Below, piece by piece: positions 10,158 to 20,815 of a DNA stretch of 64,000 nucleotides (its first letter is position 1; each line of letters begins with the position of its first letter). The DNA is taken from positions 248,001 through 312,000 of the forward strand of contig NW_026251414.1 in assembly GCF_025118155.1 (NCBI RefSeq), written 5' to 3'. The translations under genes were made by a program, and so were the position numbers. The stretch comes from Cokeromyces recurvatus. Taxonomy: Eukaryota; Mucoromycota; Mucoromycetes; Mucorales; Mucoraceae. The notes below the pieces were generated by a model that did no database searches, was not told where the DNA came from, and was given only the letters and a program-made list of their open reading frames with translations.

Positions 10158-11817
10158 CAGTGAGGATCAAAACTGTTCAAATGTTTTCATTTTTTAACTT
10201 TGTAACCGAATTATATGCGATAATTGTATAGAAAGATATAGTAAATTATATATTGTCTTAAAGAGAAAATTAATGGCATTCTAATACAAGTGTTCATTAG
10301 AAAATTAACAGTTTTTATTGGTTTAATATTAGTGTTTAAAAGTGCGGAGTCTATTTGAACAGTTTTGCACCCGCCTTCCAAATTTCAATTAGACCACAAT
10401 GTTGATTTATTAATAGGATGTCCAGTATCCCTTTGCTTTGATACACTCTTCTATACGTCTTGGCATAGTGTCTATTACTTTTCTACACTCTTCTACAGTG
10501 ATTACATTATACCAAATATGTACAACGCGCTCGTATAACTCATTCATGCCTTTGGGCGGTGTATCATACTCATTAAGTCTAATTTTTAATAGTCTCCACA
10601 TGTTCTCAATTGGATTAAGATCAGGAGATTGCGCTGGCCACTCCATTACTTGATACTCTTGTGCTGCAAGGTAATCCATGACTATATTTGAGGTGTGTTT
10701 TGAATCATTATCTTGCTGAAAATGAATTTGATTACGACGCAGACGTAATTTTTCACAGGTAAAGTCAACCATCTTATTAAGATCCTCATCCAAAATGTCT
10801 TTATGTGGATAACGATCCATACTACCATCTATTTTACAGATCCAGCCAACTCCAGCGTACGAGATAGCGCTCCAAAACATGAGGCCACCACCACCATGCT
10901 TTCTGGTTTCCTTGACATGATGTGGTTGCAACTGCTCTCCATCACGGATCCAACCCCAGACACGTCCGTCTGAGTTAAAACGATTAACTTTAGTCTCATC
11001 CGACCAAATAACTCTTCTCCAATCGTCTAAAGTCCAGTCACGATGAGCCACGCACCATTCAAGTCGCCTTTTTGCATTGGTTTTGCTAATGGCCGGTTTT
11101 TTTTGCTTCTCAATTGCACCAAGGCCAGCACCTCTGAAAGTACGGCGAATTGTATGTACACTTGCATTGACACCGAGTTCCCTTTTAAGCTCTTGTCGGA
11201 CTTTTACAGCGTTATCCATACGATTTCTAGTTACTAAACGTACACAGTAACGCTTATCCGCATTTGATAAGACTTGTGGTCGTCCCCCTTTTCCTTTTTC
11301 TCGCTCCGGACAATATTTTTTACCAACATTTGAAACAGTTCCAACACTTACTCCGACATGTTCAGCCACTTTACGAACTGATTCACCCGATTGAAGAAGA
11401 GAAACAATACGATTACGTTGTTCAGATGTAATTCCACGCATACTTACTAGTTAATTCTCGAATTATTACTGATTATGTGGTGTGTTAAGCAAAAAAAGTT
11501 TATGGAGCAAAAATTTGAGAATTTTGAACGTTTCCTGTTCGATTATATGCTGTCTGTACCGCGATACCAAATTGTGGTATTGAGTTTTGTGAAGATTACA
11601 TTTCGGGAGCAAAACTGTTCAAATGTACCCATCAAATTTAAAGCCGAAATACAAAAATTATCGGAGATTTAATTCGACAAAAAATATTTCATCTGATAGA
11701 GCGGAGTTTTACGAGTAAAATGATACTATTTCTGTGGCATAACTCTGATGGTTTGTATGGGAAAAAATTAAAAATGTCAAATAATGCTAAACATTTGAAC
11801 AGTTTTGATCCTCACTG
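10158..11817 (-). mobile_element. Complete Tc1/mariner element C1
   Basis: A 1660-bp element with TA at 10156-10157 and 11818-11819. The ends read CAGTGAGGATCAAAACTG inward from both sides. Inner inverted copies of the motif are at 10353-10373 and 11604-11626 (core CAAAACTGTTCAAAT). Unlike element A, the roughly 170 bp between outer and inner motifs differ between the two ends, so only the four motif sites are conserved. The transposase gene is intact. Confidence 0.92.
10410..11441 (-). CDS. Tc1-type transposase (element C1)
   Basis: A 343-aa intact transposase. The N-terminus has a helix-turn-helix region (VRKVAEHVGVSVGTVSNV, residues about 21-38) and a GKGGRPQ linker. Catalytic residues are present: D in VIWSDETKVNRF, D in FQQDNDSKHTS, E in SPDLNPIENMWRLLK. 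The start at 11441 matches the start seen in the C2 and B1 relatives. It would mobilise C1 and perhaps related non-autonomous copies. It is more closely related to the B1 transposase than to that of element A. Confidence 0.93.
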   Translation of the reverse strand: MRGITSEQRNRIVSLLQSGESVRKVAEHVGVSVGTVSNVGKKYCPEREKGKGGRPQVLSNADKRYCVRLVTRNRMDNAVKVRQELKRELGVNASVHTIRRTFRGAGLGAIEKQKKPAISKTNAKRRLEWCVAHRDWTLDDWRRVIWSDETKVNRFNSDGRVWGWIRDGEQLQPHHVKETRKHGGGGLMFWSAISYAGVGWICKIDGSMDRYPHKDILDEDLNKMVDFTCEKLRLRRNQIHFQQDNDSKHTSNIVMDYLAAQEYQVMEWPAQSPDLNPIENMWRLLKIRLNEYDTPPKGMNELYERVVHIWYNVITVEECRKVIDTMPRRIEECIKAKGYWTSY

Positions 11818-11980
11818 TATATCAACAGTGCATACTACTTATTGTGATGGTACGTAATACAATAAAGTAAAATGGACACAAAAAGAGAAAGAGAACAAAA
11901 GGAAGTATAGTTTGATACTGTTTTTTATTCAATAAAAAAAATAAAATAAAAATAAGAATTAAAAGTTAAAGATTATTTTC

Positions 11981-12475
11981 TGTCTACACAACTGCTTGTA
12001 TTTATACTAATGAATCCTAAATCAAAGAAATAAAAATAACCGTCAAAAAACATAAGTTATGAAACAGTGTTAGTATTCGGATATACATTGTGTTGATTCA
12101 AGAGACTGATCTATGGATTATCTATTGGGCGTTATAATTGGGCGTTATAATTATATAATAATTTGATTGAGGTCTGAAATAGAAATTTTGTCGTTTGATC
12201 TGCATATAGGTTCCTGATGTCTTTTATATTTTCATTTAATTGGATCAAAGACGACTTGAATCCTTTATCGAGGTTATAAAGATAAATACTTGGAACTGAT
12301 ACGATGTCTTATAATTTATACATCTAGGTGATTGGATGTCAATAAGTTTTATATTACTTACAGGATATTATATACAAAGTTTTATTTTATATTCAAACTT
12401 ATAGTTTATCCTTTATTATGTAATTCATCTACTATAATATTACTTATGCTTATATCCAGAGCTTGTTCTATAACA
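11981..12475 (+). repeat. Dispersed LTR-like repeat, copy 1
   Basis: About 495 bp, starting TGTC and ending TAACA, with a second diverged copy in the same orientation at about 27912-28367. Shared blocks include ATGAATCCTAAATCAAAG, TTGATTCAAG, GTTCCTGATGTCTTTTA and GATGATTGGATGT-like stretches. Ends of the TG..CA type suggest a solo LTR, but I find no target duplication and no internal element attached, so the class is inferred. Confidence 0.55.
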
Positions 12476-13385
12476 CAGGCGGGAAAGACAGATGACTTGC
12501 GGCTGATGAGATTAGTGGCCTGCGCTTTTGTTTATTTGGCGGCTTATTCAAGAGGAAAGACAAAGGGCCGAGTTTGGTCATGTCATGGTTGTAAGATTTA
12601 TAACTTAATTCAATGAGATAAATAGTCATAATAGAATATATAGTGCATTTGTATGATAATTCTGTCTATAGACATATTTAGTATATTTACACTTGTATAG
12701 AAAAAATAATCAATAAAAGTCCTACATCTAAAAATATATTTTCTTCTATTATTGTTCAGCTGAATATAAATTTATAAAAATAACTTTATACTAGTTAAAC
12801 TGGGGTAAACTAAGAATAATACAAATACGCGTAATAATTGATTCTACTCAGAATACACGTATTAGTTATAAAAATAAATATATACTAAAGACATGAATCT
12901 ATAATTATAACTCTTAATAATCCTTCTATAATTATATTATCAAATACAATTTGTTATATTTTTATCTTCTTATTACTCATCATCCTTATCCACAAAATAT
13001 ATAAATACTCTTACATTATTCACCCTTATTTTGTATAACTTATAACTAAGAACAATACTTGTATTGAATTAACTTTTAATAAACTTATTGACAAGTCTCA
13101 ACGTACTTCTTCTGTTTTATTTTCTTTTATTTTATTTCTTTGACTTCTATTTTAATTATCTAAACTTACCTAAACCACAACAGGTCAAAGGCATTTGTAA
13201 TCGTCGATGCATATGTAGGCACCATATAGCATGAGATCTTGTGAACATGGTATTAGGGTGATAGATACATGGCTTAGGGACACCACCAGGTAACCAACCT
13301 GGGCGCCAGCGAACCATTCAGCTGCGTTCTGCATTTGATATGGATAACTAGAGGATAGGATCGATAGCAAGGGTAGCGCTATGAG
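12476..13385 (-). pseudogene. LINE ORF2 C-terminal fragment, split by a solo LTR
   Basis: On the minus strand 13385-13183 reads in pieces as IDPIL, VRWRPGWLPGGVPKPC and YHPN..FTRSHA. It continues after the LTR (12580-12476) as LGPLSFLLNKPPNKQKRRP. The same order is found in the LINE copy at 29588-29953 (RWRLGWLPGGIPKVCPYHPH, then DPLSFLLTHLPQHK). It contains the Cys/His motif common at the C-terminus of LINE ORF2 proteins. The LTR at 12581-13182 sits inside it. Frameshifts are present. Confidence 0.75.
12581..13182 (+). mobile_element. Solo LTR 1 with 5-bp target duplication
   Basis: A 602-bp sequence beginning TGTCATGGTTGTAAG and ending CCACAACA, flanked on both sides by GGTCA (12576-12580 and 13183-13187). 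It has the TG..CA ends typical of retrotransposon LTRs. The reading frame of the interrupted LINE fragment resumes after it. A closely similar copy in inverse orientation is at 15504-16101. Confidence 0.85.
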
Positions 13386-14394
13386 ATATTACAGTAATTT
13401 GCGTTTAAAAATCAAGATTTTCTAAAATAGAAAACAAATTATTTTTATCTCAATCAAAACTTCCCACCATTATTCTATTTTTTACAGAAGGGCTCAAATA
13501 TTTCTAGTAATCAATCAAAATAAAATGCTTCAATATTATAGTAGATTGAATAATAGGAAGTAATTAGTTTATTATAATGTAATAACAATTATATATTCTC
13601 TATATTCATATTCATACACTTTGCGAAGAATTTTTGGAAGCGTCGAATTCATCTTTTACAATTCTTTGATGTGATAACCAATTCTTCGAGTGCTTCAATT
13701 TCTTTTTGTGTCTTATATTTCTTTTCTTTCAAAATTTTCTCTTCTGCTTCATGTATAATTTCTGTCGTATTTGAAAAAGCTTAGACACATACAAATAATC
13801 GGGTATGGAGAAATTAGATATCTAGCTCTTCATTACATTCTCCACAACACACAAATAGAGTTACCAATTAATAGTATTCGTTGAATGACACTTAAGTATA
13901 ATTTTGAGTAGCAATACTCACGTACAAAAAGGTGTTAGAGTATTACTATATATCAATATACCTTTATTGATATAAAAACAATGCGGTACTCACTACAAAT
14001 TGGCATTACTTAACCTTAATACTCGGAAATTTCAACTTAAATCAAACCTACTTGTCTCTTGCACTTTAATAAAACTGTACACAGAATTTTACCTCCGCAA
14101 CAACATTGAAAAAACAATAACATCACCAGGTAGCCCTGATAAACCTCCTTAATTATATTGAACGACTTAATAACAAATACAATCTGCAAGAACCATCTCT
14201 TATGGATTATACATTTAAACAGAAAGTTTATAAAATAAACTAAAAGTACAGAGGGGGAAAGATTAACTGATTTATTTATTTTTTGAAATGATATATACAA
14301 TGGTATTATTAAACATAATCGATTTATTATTCCCATTATGTATTGACAAGCTATGTTATTGCTATGAAGTTTATCATTCAATGAGTCAAACCAA
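13386..14394. other. AT-rich stretch without a recognisable gene
   Basis: No coding region stands out. Minus-strand frames at 14037-14381 are hydrophobic, low in information and lie beyond the natural stop of the decayed gene next to it. I see no repeat that matches other parts of the window. Confidence 0.5.
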
Positions 14395-15330
14395 TCATTT
14401 CTTAATTTTCAGTTCTTGGTTCACATCGTTAATGATCATCTTTTCCCAGTCATCCATACTAACGACATCATCTGGATGCTCTACAGATTTTGATTTTGAT
14501 AAAACTTCTTGGACATATTCAGGTTCTTCCTTCTTTTCTTTGCTGCTCATCAATTTCTGATTCGATCCATAGTAAGTAACATATGGCTGATCAGTATTTA
14601 GGAAGAGATCCAAATTATCATTCGAATACTTCTCAACGGCATTTATCATGGATATTAACTTCAAGTGGTTAAGTGTAACGAGTCATTTAAGAGAAAGCAC
14701 AATTTGAAGCAATCGGGCTGCTATATCATGAAGACCGGAGACAGATAAAATAAGAGCGGCTGCTTTCTTGTATACAATAAAGTGGCCAGATGGAAAGATA
14801 TGGGTTCCAAATACTGTAAGATTTCTTTCCTGCCATTGGCATGTCACTGCTTCCAGCTCTCCCACCAACGTACTTGAGTCGAGTCAATTTGACCAAAGTG
14901 TCAACAAGTATACTGCATTTCTTTATCTTTTTTAAAGTCATATTGTGCTTCCTTATCCGTTGGTTTCTCTTTCGATATCAGATAATGCGATCCATCATAA
15001 TTACTACGAAGGATAAAATCCAAACGTTACTGGGCAAAATCCTTACTGTTTTCTTTCAATTTCTTGATGACCGCAGAATAGTATTCAGTCCTCTTAACAA
15101 AAAAGGTATTGTTAAATAAAATACTCGATCCCAAATGAAGTGGTAGAGATTTGACCGTAGCCAAACTTCATCGTTAGCATCGTTCAGCCTTTTTGAGTGC
15201 CAAATATCAAACAGTCCATTTATTGCCGTTCTTAAATATTTGATATCTTCTGACACATTATTCTTTTTCAAAAAGGGAACGTAGGAGCTTTTCTTTATCG
15301 TCGAGAGTGCGGCAAAGACTCAAATCAATT
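14395..15330 (-). pseudogene. Decayed gene of unknown function
   Basis: Successive minus-strand blocks in shifting frames give a protein-like series: LCRTLDDKEKLLRSLF near 15310, DIKYLRTAINGLFDIWHSKR near 15240, FIWDRVFYL near 15130, DGSHYLISKEKPTDKEAQ near 14990, WQERNLTVFGTHIFPSGH near 14820, SGLHDIAARLLQIVLSLK and finally SMINAVEKYSNDNLDLF to the stop at 14395. At least three frame changes break it. I do not recognise a domain. The layout suggests a family of uncharacterised fungal proteins. It sits between two inverted LTRs. Confidence 0.5.
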
Positions 15331-15503
15331 AGGATTCGTTGTTCTTCCGATGTGACTGAAGTTGTAATGATTGATAATCTTTGCTATTGCTGGTTTATAC
15401 TTTTTGGAAATTGGTTTTATAGGATTAATAATATTTTTTTTACAGTCTTTGCTATTGAGAGTTTCTTCTGGTCCAAGATCCTTGAGAACAATTTTGGACG
15501 ACT

Positions 15504-16101
15504 TGTTGTGATTTAGGTAAGTTGAAGAATAATAATATAAATAAAAGAAATAAAGGAGAAATAAAAGAAAACGGACAGAAGAAGTACATTGAGACTTGTC
15601 AATAAGTTTTTATTAAGAGTTAAGTTCAATTATGGTTCAAGTATACAAAATAACCGTTAATAGTATAAAAATATTTATATATTTTGTGGATAAGGATGAT
15701 GAGTAATAAGAAGATAAAAATATAACAAATTGTATTTGGTAATATAATTATAGAATGATTACTAAGAGTTATTTAAGATATAGGTTTATGTCTTTTGTAT
15801 ATATTTATTTTTATAACTAATACGTGTATTCTGAGTAGAATCAATTATTACGCGTATTTGTATTATTCTTAGTTTACCCCAGTTTAACTAGTATAAAGTT
15901 ATTTTTATAAATTTATATTCAGCTGAACAATAATAGAAGAAAATATATTTTTAGATGTAGGACTTTTATTGATTATTTTTTCTATACAAGTGTAAATATA
16001 CTAAATATGTCTATAGACAGAATTATCATACAAATGCACTATATATTCTATTATGACTATTTATCTCATTGAATTAAGTTATAAATCTTACAACCATAAC
16101 A
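15504..16101 (-). mobile_element. LTR 2, inverted copy of solo LTR 1
   Basis: The reverse complement of 15504-16101 (598 bp) begins TGTTATGGTTGTAAG and ends ATCACAACA, matching 12581-13182 over nearly its full length with scattered differences and small gaps. No 5-bp target duplication is visible: the left flank reads CGACT and the right flank TTAAT. Its right edge abuts a truncated Gypsy gag on the other strand. It is either one end of a lost element or was moved by recombination. Confidence 0.8.
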
Positions 16102-17382
16102 TTAATTACCCGTTTTGGCATTCCGGAGGAGGAGGACAATCGGCGTCTCTTAAAGCAATTAAAGGAGTGCAAGCAATTAGCAAATAATTCTGTCCGATTA
16201 CATGCAGCTAAATGGGAGCATCTGTTAAATCTCATTCCTGATAAATATACTCAGGACACTTAGTTCACGTACTTTATTCAATCGCTAAATCAACGAGACA
16301 CTAAACTTACCTTGACTTCCCTAGTAGCTTCTTTGAAACTTAATACTGTAACAGCAGTTATCAATCAAGCAATTGATCTAGAAGTCAAAGGCAAACTACT
16401 TGATGAACCTGAGACAGTTACACAGCATTACTCGGGTAACACTCAGCCAACGCCGATGGATTCTGATTATATGTTCAGCTATCACAACAAGCAGCAATAC
16501 CAGCGTTTCTCACAACAACCTCGTCATTCTCAACAGAAGCAACTGAGAGCTTATAACAAGCATGGCAGTCCAATTTGTGATTATTGTTGCGATAAGCATC
16601 GCACCATGGATCATAATAAAAGAAAACGAACTCAATTTCATAACAGCAACAAACAATCATCACACGGTCATCAAAGACAAAACAAACACACACCACATAT
16701 TAGGGAGATGCAATCACAGCCACAAGTGCAAGATCAACAACAGATATCATCATCTTTTTCAGTTGATATCAGTCACTTTGCTACTGATTTGCGTAAACTT
16801 CCTCGTAGTCCTGTTGCTAGTAACCATAATCCTATTTCTCTTTTGTGGGATACAGGTGCAGATATCAATGGTATTCAACGACAACTCTTTGATACTATGA
16901 ATGCAGTTCTAGATGTTACAGAACGTGCTCCTTATCGTGATGTAAACAACCAAATCAAGACTACTTGCGGTATGGCAGTTACCCCTATTTTGGGTTAGTC
17001 AATCAAGGTGCATGTTATTGACGGTATCAGTAGTCCTTTGATTATTGGTTGGAACACCATCAGCAGTTTCAAGGGCAAAATTGATAATGACTTAGGCATT
17101 GTTACTTTACATATTGGAAATCAAGTTATCATAATACATCTCGATTCCAAGCAAGAAACCAATAACATTCAGACGTTGCAATCTGATCAAGAAAGTATAA
17201 CTAAATTAGTTCTTGAAAATTTTGATAGTGTTATTGCTAAAAATTCAGATAGGCCCTCAGTTACTCATCTTATAGAATTCTCAATTGACACTGGTAACCA
17301 TCCACCTGTTTACTGCAAACCTCGTATTTTTCATCCTGATCTACAAAACCAGATTGATAACAAGCTTGAGAGCATGGTGTAA
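16102..17382 (+). pseudogene. Gypsy gag and aspartic protease remnant
   Basis: Gag C-terminal part from 16108 (GIPEEEDNRRLLKQLKEC) with a stop near 16261. It is followed by a glutamine-rich linker and a degenerate zinc knuckle CDYCCDKHRTMDH near 16587. Around 16840 lies the aspartic protease active site LLWDTGADI. SSPLIIGWNTI near 17030 is the C-terminal protease strand. A stop at 16996-16998 separates the two protease halves. After it the first part of the reverse transcriptase begins (CKPRIFHPDLQNQID), ended by a stop near 17380. Confidence 0.8.
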
Positions 17383-18626
17383 TCAGGTTTACTTCAAAAG
17401 GGTTAATTCTCTCAATGGGGATCACAGGTTCGTCCAGTTGTCTAGCCAGATGGTTCCATGCGAGTTTGTGGAGATTATATTCCTAAAAGCCGTATCACTG
17501 AACCTTTAAATTATCCGTTTCCCAAAATGCACTACTTATTGCAATTCATGGGGCAGGCTAAGGTGTTCAGCCAGCTAGACATACTTAGCTCAAGGTTATT
17601 TCCAAATACCAGTCAAGGAGGAACATAAAGACAAGACTGCCTTGGTTACTGTTAATGTCACTTATGTCTTTACTGTAATGCCTATGGGTATGCGGAATTC
17701 TCCAGCCTATTTTCCATCCTTAATGGATAGAGTTCTCGGTCCTTTTCGATCTTCCTTTGCTTTTGCGTACCAAGGTGATATTATTATCTATAGCCGCACT
17801 ATTGAGGAGCACAAGAAACATATTCATCAAGTCCTAACGGAACTCCAAAAAGCAAACTTATCCATCAAACTAACTAAATCTCAATTCATTGTAGACTCTG
17901 TCGAGTATCTTGGTTTCATTGTATCTGCTCAAGGTATTGGTGCCAACCCTGACAAGGTTAAACCTATCATTTCTTATCACCAACCAACCAGCCTTACACA
18001 AGTAGAGCGTTTTTTTGGGAATGACTAGAGTGTACCAACGCTTCATTAGCCAGTATCAGCTCAAAACTGAACCACTGAGAAGACTAAAGAAGAAGGACAC
18101 TGAATTTATCCGAACTAAGGAACAGTATCAAGCTTTTCAACAATTGAGAGATGACTTATGCCTTTTGCCAACATTAAGACAAGAATATTTTTCAAAGCCG
18201 TTTAAACTACACACAGATGCGGCATCGTCGGCTGCTGTGGCCGTAATACTTTGCCAGAGACATGAAGGTACTCCTTTCCTACTTGCTTTTGCTTCTCGTG
18301 TATTGACCATACATGAACAGCGGTGTCCTGTTCAAGAACAAGAGTGTTTGTCCATTATCTTTGGCATCAAGAAATTCCGCCCATTTCTAGAGCGTAAACT
18401 TTTTTATGTTTATACGGATCATTCAATCCTTCAATGGATTCAAAATGTTAAGGAGAATGTTCCCCCTAGGGTTTGGCGGTGGGCAATGTTTCTCCAATCA
18501 TATCATTTTCAAGTTATCCATTTACCTGGTATCATCAACTCTGCCGCTGATGCTTTGTCGAGACATTCTATAGTTCCAGAGGTGCGAGAGTTAAACACAA
18601 AACATGTATTCCACAACATCAATTAG
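17383..18626 (+). pseudogene. Gypsy reverse transcriptase and RNase H remnant
   Basis: Reverse transcriptase blocks: MRVCGDYIPKSRITEPLNYP near 17460, VFSQLDILS near 17570, FTVMPMGMRNSPAYF near 17670. The catalytic motif near 17768 reads AYQGDIIIYS where YxDD is expected, so a catalytic aspartate is lost. QFIVDSVEYLGFIVSAQG follows. A frame change near 18015 leads to RNase H (FKLHTDAASSAAVAVIL near 18200, FYVYTDHSILQWI near 18405, GIINSAADALSR near 18530). It would have copied the element RNA into DNA; this copy cannot. Confidence 0.85.
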
Positions 18627-18639
18627 TCTGAAATCCAGA

Positions 18640-19810
18640 ACATGGATAATGAATTCACTAATGTCAAAACCAATCGGAAAGGTCACTCTGGTTATGTGGT
18701 TATTGAAGACATCTTATACAAATCAAACTCAACGAAAGGTTCTAACTAAAGCAATGATCTTTTTATTGTAGTTCCTAACTCAAATATCCAAGATGTTTGC
18801 AAACAATTTCATTCCTCTCACTTCGGCGGTCATTTTGGTTCTAAGAAGACTATTTCAAAAATCAAGCAACAACATCTTTGGCAGTCGAATATGGCAGAAG
18901 ATGTTCGTATATTTTGCCGTTCTTGCGATTTATGCCAACGTATTAAAGGGGGGAAGCTGCAAGATCACAACTTGGCTAATACATCTCCTGACTTTCCTTT
19001 TGTGCGTGTTGCTTTGGATTTCTTTAGTCCTCTACCAACTTCGTTTAGCCAATACAAGTACATATTGAATGTAATAGACTGTTATTTCAGATATGTGGAG
19101 TTGTTCCCTGTCTCTTCTACCACTCAAGACGACATTTCCAAAGTCTTTTACTCACATTTTATAATGAGACATAGTGTTCCTCAAGAGGTTATTACTGATG
19201 GTGGACCTCCTTTTAACTCTTGTGTTTTCACTCAACTTGCTAATATTTTGGATTCTCATAATATCATTGCTCCACCTTATCATCCTAAGTCAAATAGTAT
19301 CGTAGAAAGGTTTATGTCTCTTTTGCGCCGTATGATTTTAACTTATACAAGTCAAGACACTATCAAGTCGCATTGGGATCAACGTCTGAGAATAATCCAG
19401 TCTGTTTATAATAATACACATCATACGAGCACTGATTATCCACCCTTCTATTTAGTCCAATGGTCGACATGCAAAAGTTTCCAATGGTCAAGCTGAACAC
19501 CAATCAAGTATATGAAGATTGTCTGTTGACGAAAGAAACATTTGCTGATGAGTTGCAACACAGGCTAAATCATGCTTTTGACATCATCGATAATTATTTG
19601 AATTCCAAAGAATACGCCAGCAAGGGAAATCCTTATCAAGTAAATGACAAAGTCTTGTTATTCAACCAATGATTATCAACATCAAAGAAACCAAGAAAAC
19701 TGCTCTTTGACTGGTTAGGTTCATATGAAGTCATTACTATCTATATCAAATCTATTGTTACTTTGAAGCAACCTTCTTTAAACAAAAGAATTACCAATGC
19801 CCATATTTGA
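18640..19810 (+). pseudogene. Gypsy integrase remnant
   Basis: The zinc-binding part (HSSHFGGHFGSKKT then CRSCDLCQR, about 18810-18940) is followed by the catalytic core: ALDFFSPLP (first Asp), VITDGGPPFNS (second Asp) and SNSIVERFMSLL (Glu), all near 19010-19320. The C-terminal part (NPYQVNDKVLLFNQ, WLGSYEVIT, RITNAHI) resembles the usual integrase C-terminal fold. Frame changes near 19460 and 19672 and stops near 18626-18750 break it. Confidence 0.85.
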
Positions 19811-19850
19811 AGTCTTAAGAAATATAAAGAACAAAACTAAAGTAGACACA

Positions 19851-20244
19851 TTTTCATTTTAAATATTTTATTCAATTTATATTTTTTATATTCTATATCT
19901 TTACTTTCATTCTATAGTCTCATCTCGCTGTGGGATGTTGAGATTAAATACTTTTCTTATCTGTTTTTAAATAAACTATCCTTTTTATTCTGCTATTCTA
20001 CGGTTACACACTTATAAACCTTACAGACTGTCTAAATTTAAGCTCTGGGTGACTTAATTCAAATAACTTTATATACTTTCAATCGTAAGTTTTTTGGCCT
20101 TTAACTGAAATTCAAAAGATCTATGAGAAATCTAAAGAGGATTTTAGATAATGCATAAAGATACTAACTATGTTGACTCTAGGAAACATTAAAATAGTTA
20201 TCAAATAATTTAGAAAAAAAGCTGATTACTCTCTATCACTATTA
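19851..20244. other. Stretch without a gene
   Basis: AT-rich sequence following the Gypsy remnant. GTGGGATG at 19930-19937 followed by TTGAGATTAAATAC could be the polypurine tract and LTR start of the Gypsy element, but no second copy exists here to confirm it. Confidence 0.35.
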
Positions 20245-20560
20245 TTAAGGTTCCTTTTTTTTTGGATGGCCTTTATTTTGCTCTTCATTTAATGCCATAT
20301 AAGCTGGTACAATTCTGTTGACAGTTTTACGTAATATATCCAAATTTTTAGATATAATTATATAAAGCTCTTCAGCTATATACTATTGTTCTTATTCTTA
20401 TATTAAAAAAAAATTGAGCACGTCGTTTTAATTGTTCAACAAATAATGTTTATCAACTAAAGTAATGACAACATGTGCGTTTATTAGATCATAAAGGGCG
20501 AAATCAGAACGCAATATTATTATAAATTCTGTGAAAACGACTTTTTAAAATAAGTTTTTA
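20245..20560 (-). pseudogene. Exon-like blocks, unknown protein
   Basis: Minus-strand blocks read DFALYDLINAHVVITLVDKH (about 20500-20440), FVEQLKRRAQ after a frame change, and after a TATAG acceptor at 20376-20380 EELYIIISKNLDILRKTVNR and PAYMALNEEQNKGHPKKK to a stop at 20245-20247. The composition is that of a real helical protein rather than chance. No start was found and a frame change is needed, so this is either a decayed gene or an unresolved multi-exon one. Confidence 0.35.
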
Positions 20561-20815
20561 TAAAATTTTAAACTAAAATAAGAAAACCTCTTTTTAAATA
20601 AGTTCATAACAAAATGTGAGTTTAATCTGTGAATTTATGATTATAATCCACGCTATAAAATTCGATTGCTAAAATTTTCTATATTTTATAATAATAAAAG
20701 AATACAATACAAAATAAATGTCCATTTTTGAATAGATGAAATTGTAAAAAAAAAATAAATAGAGAAAAAATAAATGAAACTATTATACATATATACATAT
20801 ACATATATATATATA

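Larger units (their letters stand above)
10087..11846. mobile_element. End of a B-type Tc1 element (B2), interrupted by C1
   Basis: Starting after a TA at 10085-10086, CAGTGACTCACAAAACTG and the next 70 bases match the reverse complement of the right end of B1 (7533 leftwards), including the CATAATTAGT block. The match stops at the C1 insertion (10158) and resumes after C1 with TATATCAACAGT at about 11818, as in B1. Beyond about 11846 similarity is lost, so only about 100 bp of B2 remain. Confidence 0.75.
16102..19850 (+). mobile_element. Degenerate Gypsy (Ty3-type) retrotransposon internal region
   Basis: The order gag, aspartic protease, reverse transcriptase, RNase H, integrase is that of the Ty3/Gypsy class. 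The frame is broken by stops (for example near 16261, 16997, 17380, 18027, 18625) and shifts. The 5' part of gag is cut off by LTR 2 at 16101, and no LTR of its own is recognisable at either end. It is therefore a dead, LTR-less remnant. Confidence 0.85.

Noticed and set aside
12581..16101. Interpretation as one DNA transposon with 600-bp terminal inverted repeats
   Set aside because: Left copy has its own 5-bp duplication at both of its ends and LTR-type TG..CA termini, so it is a separate solo LTR insertion.
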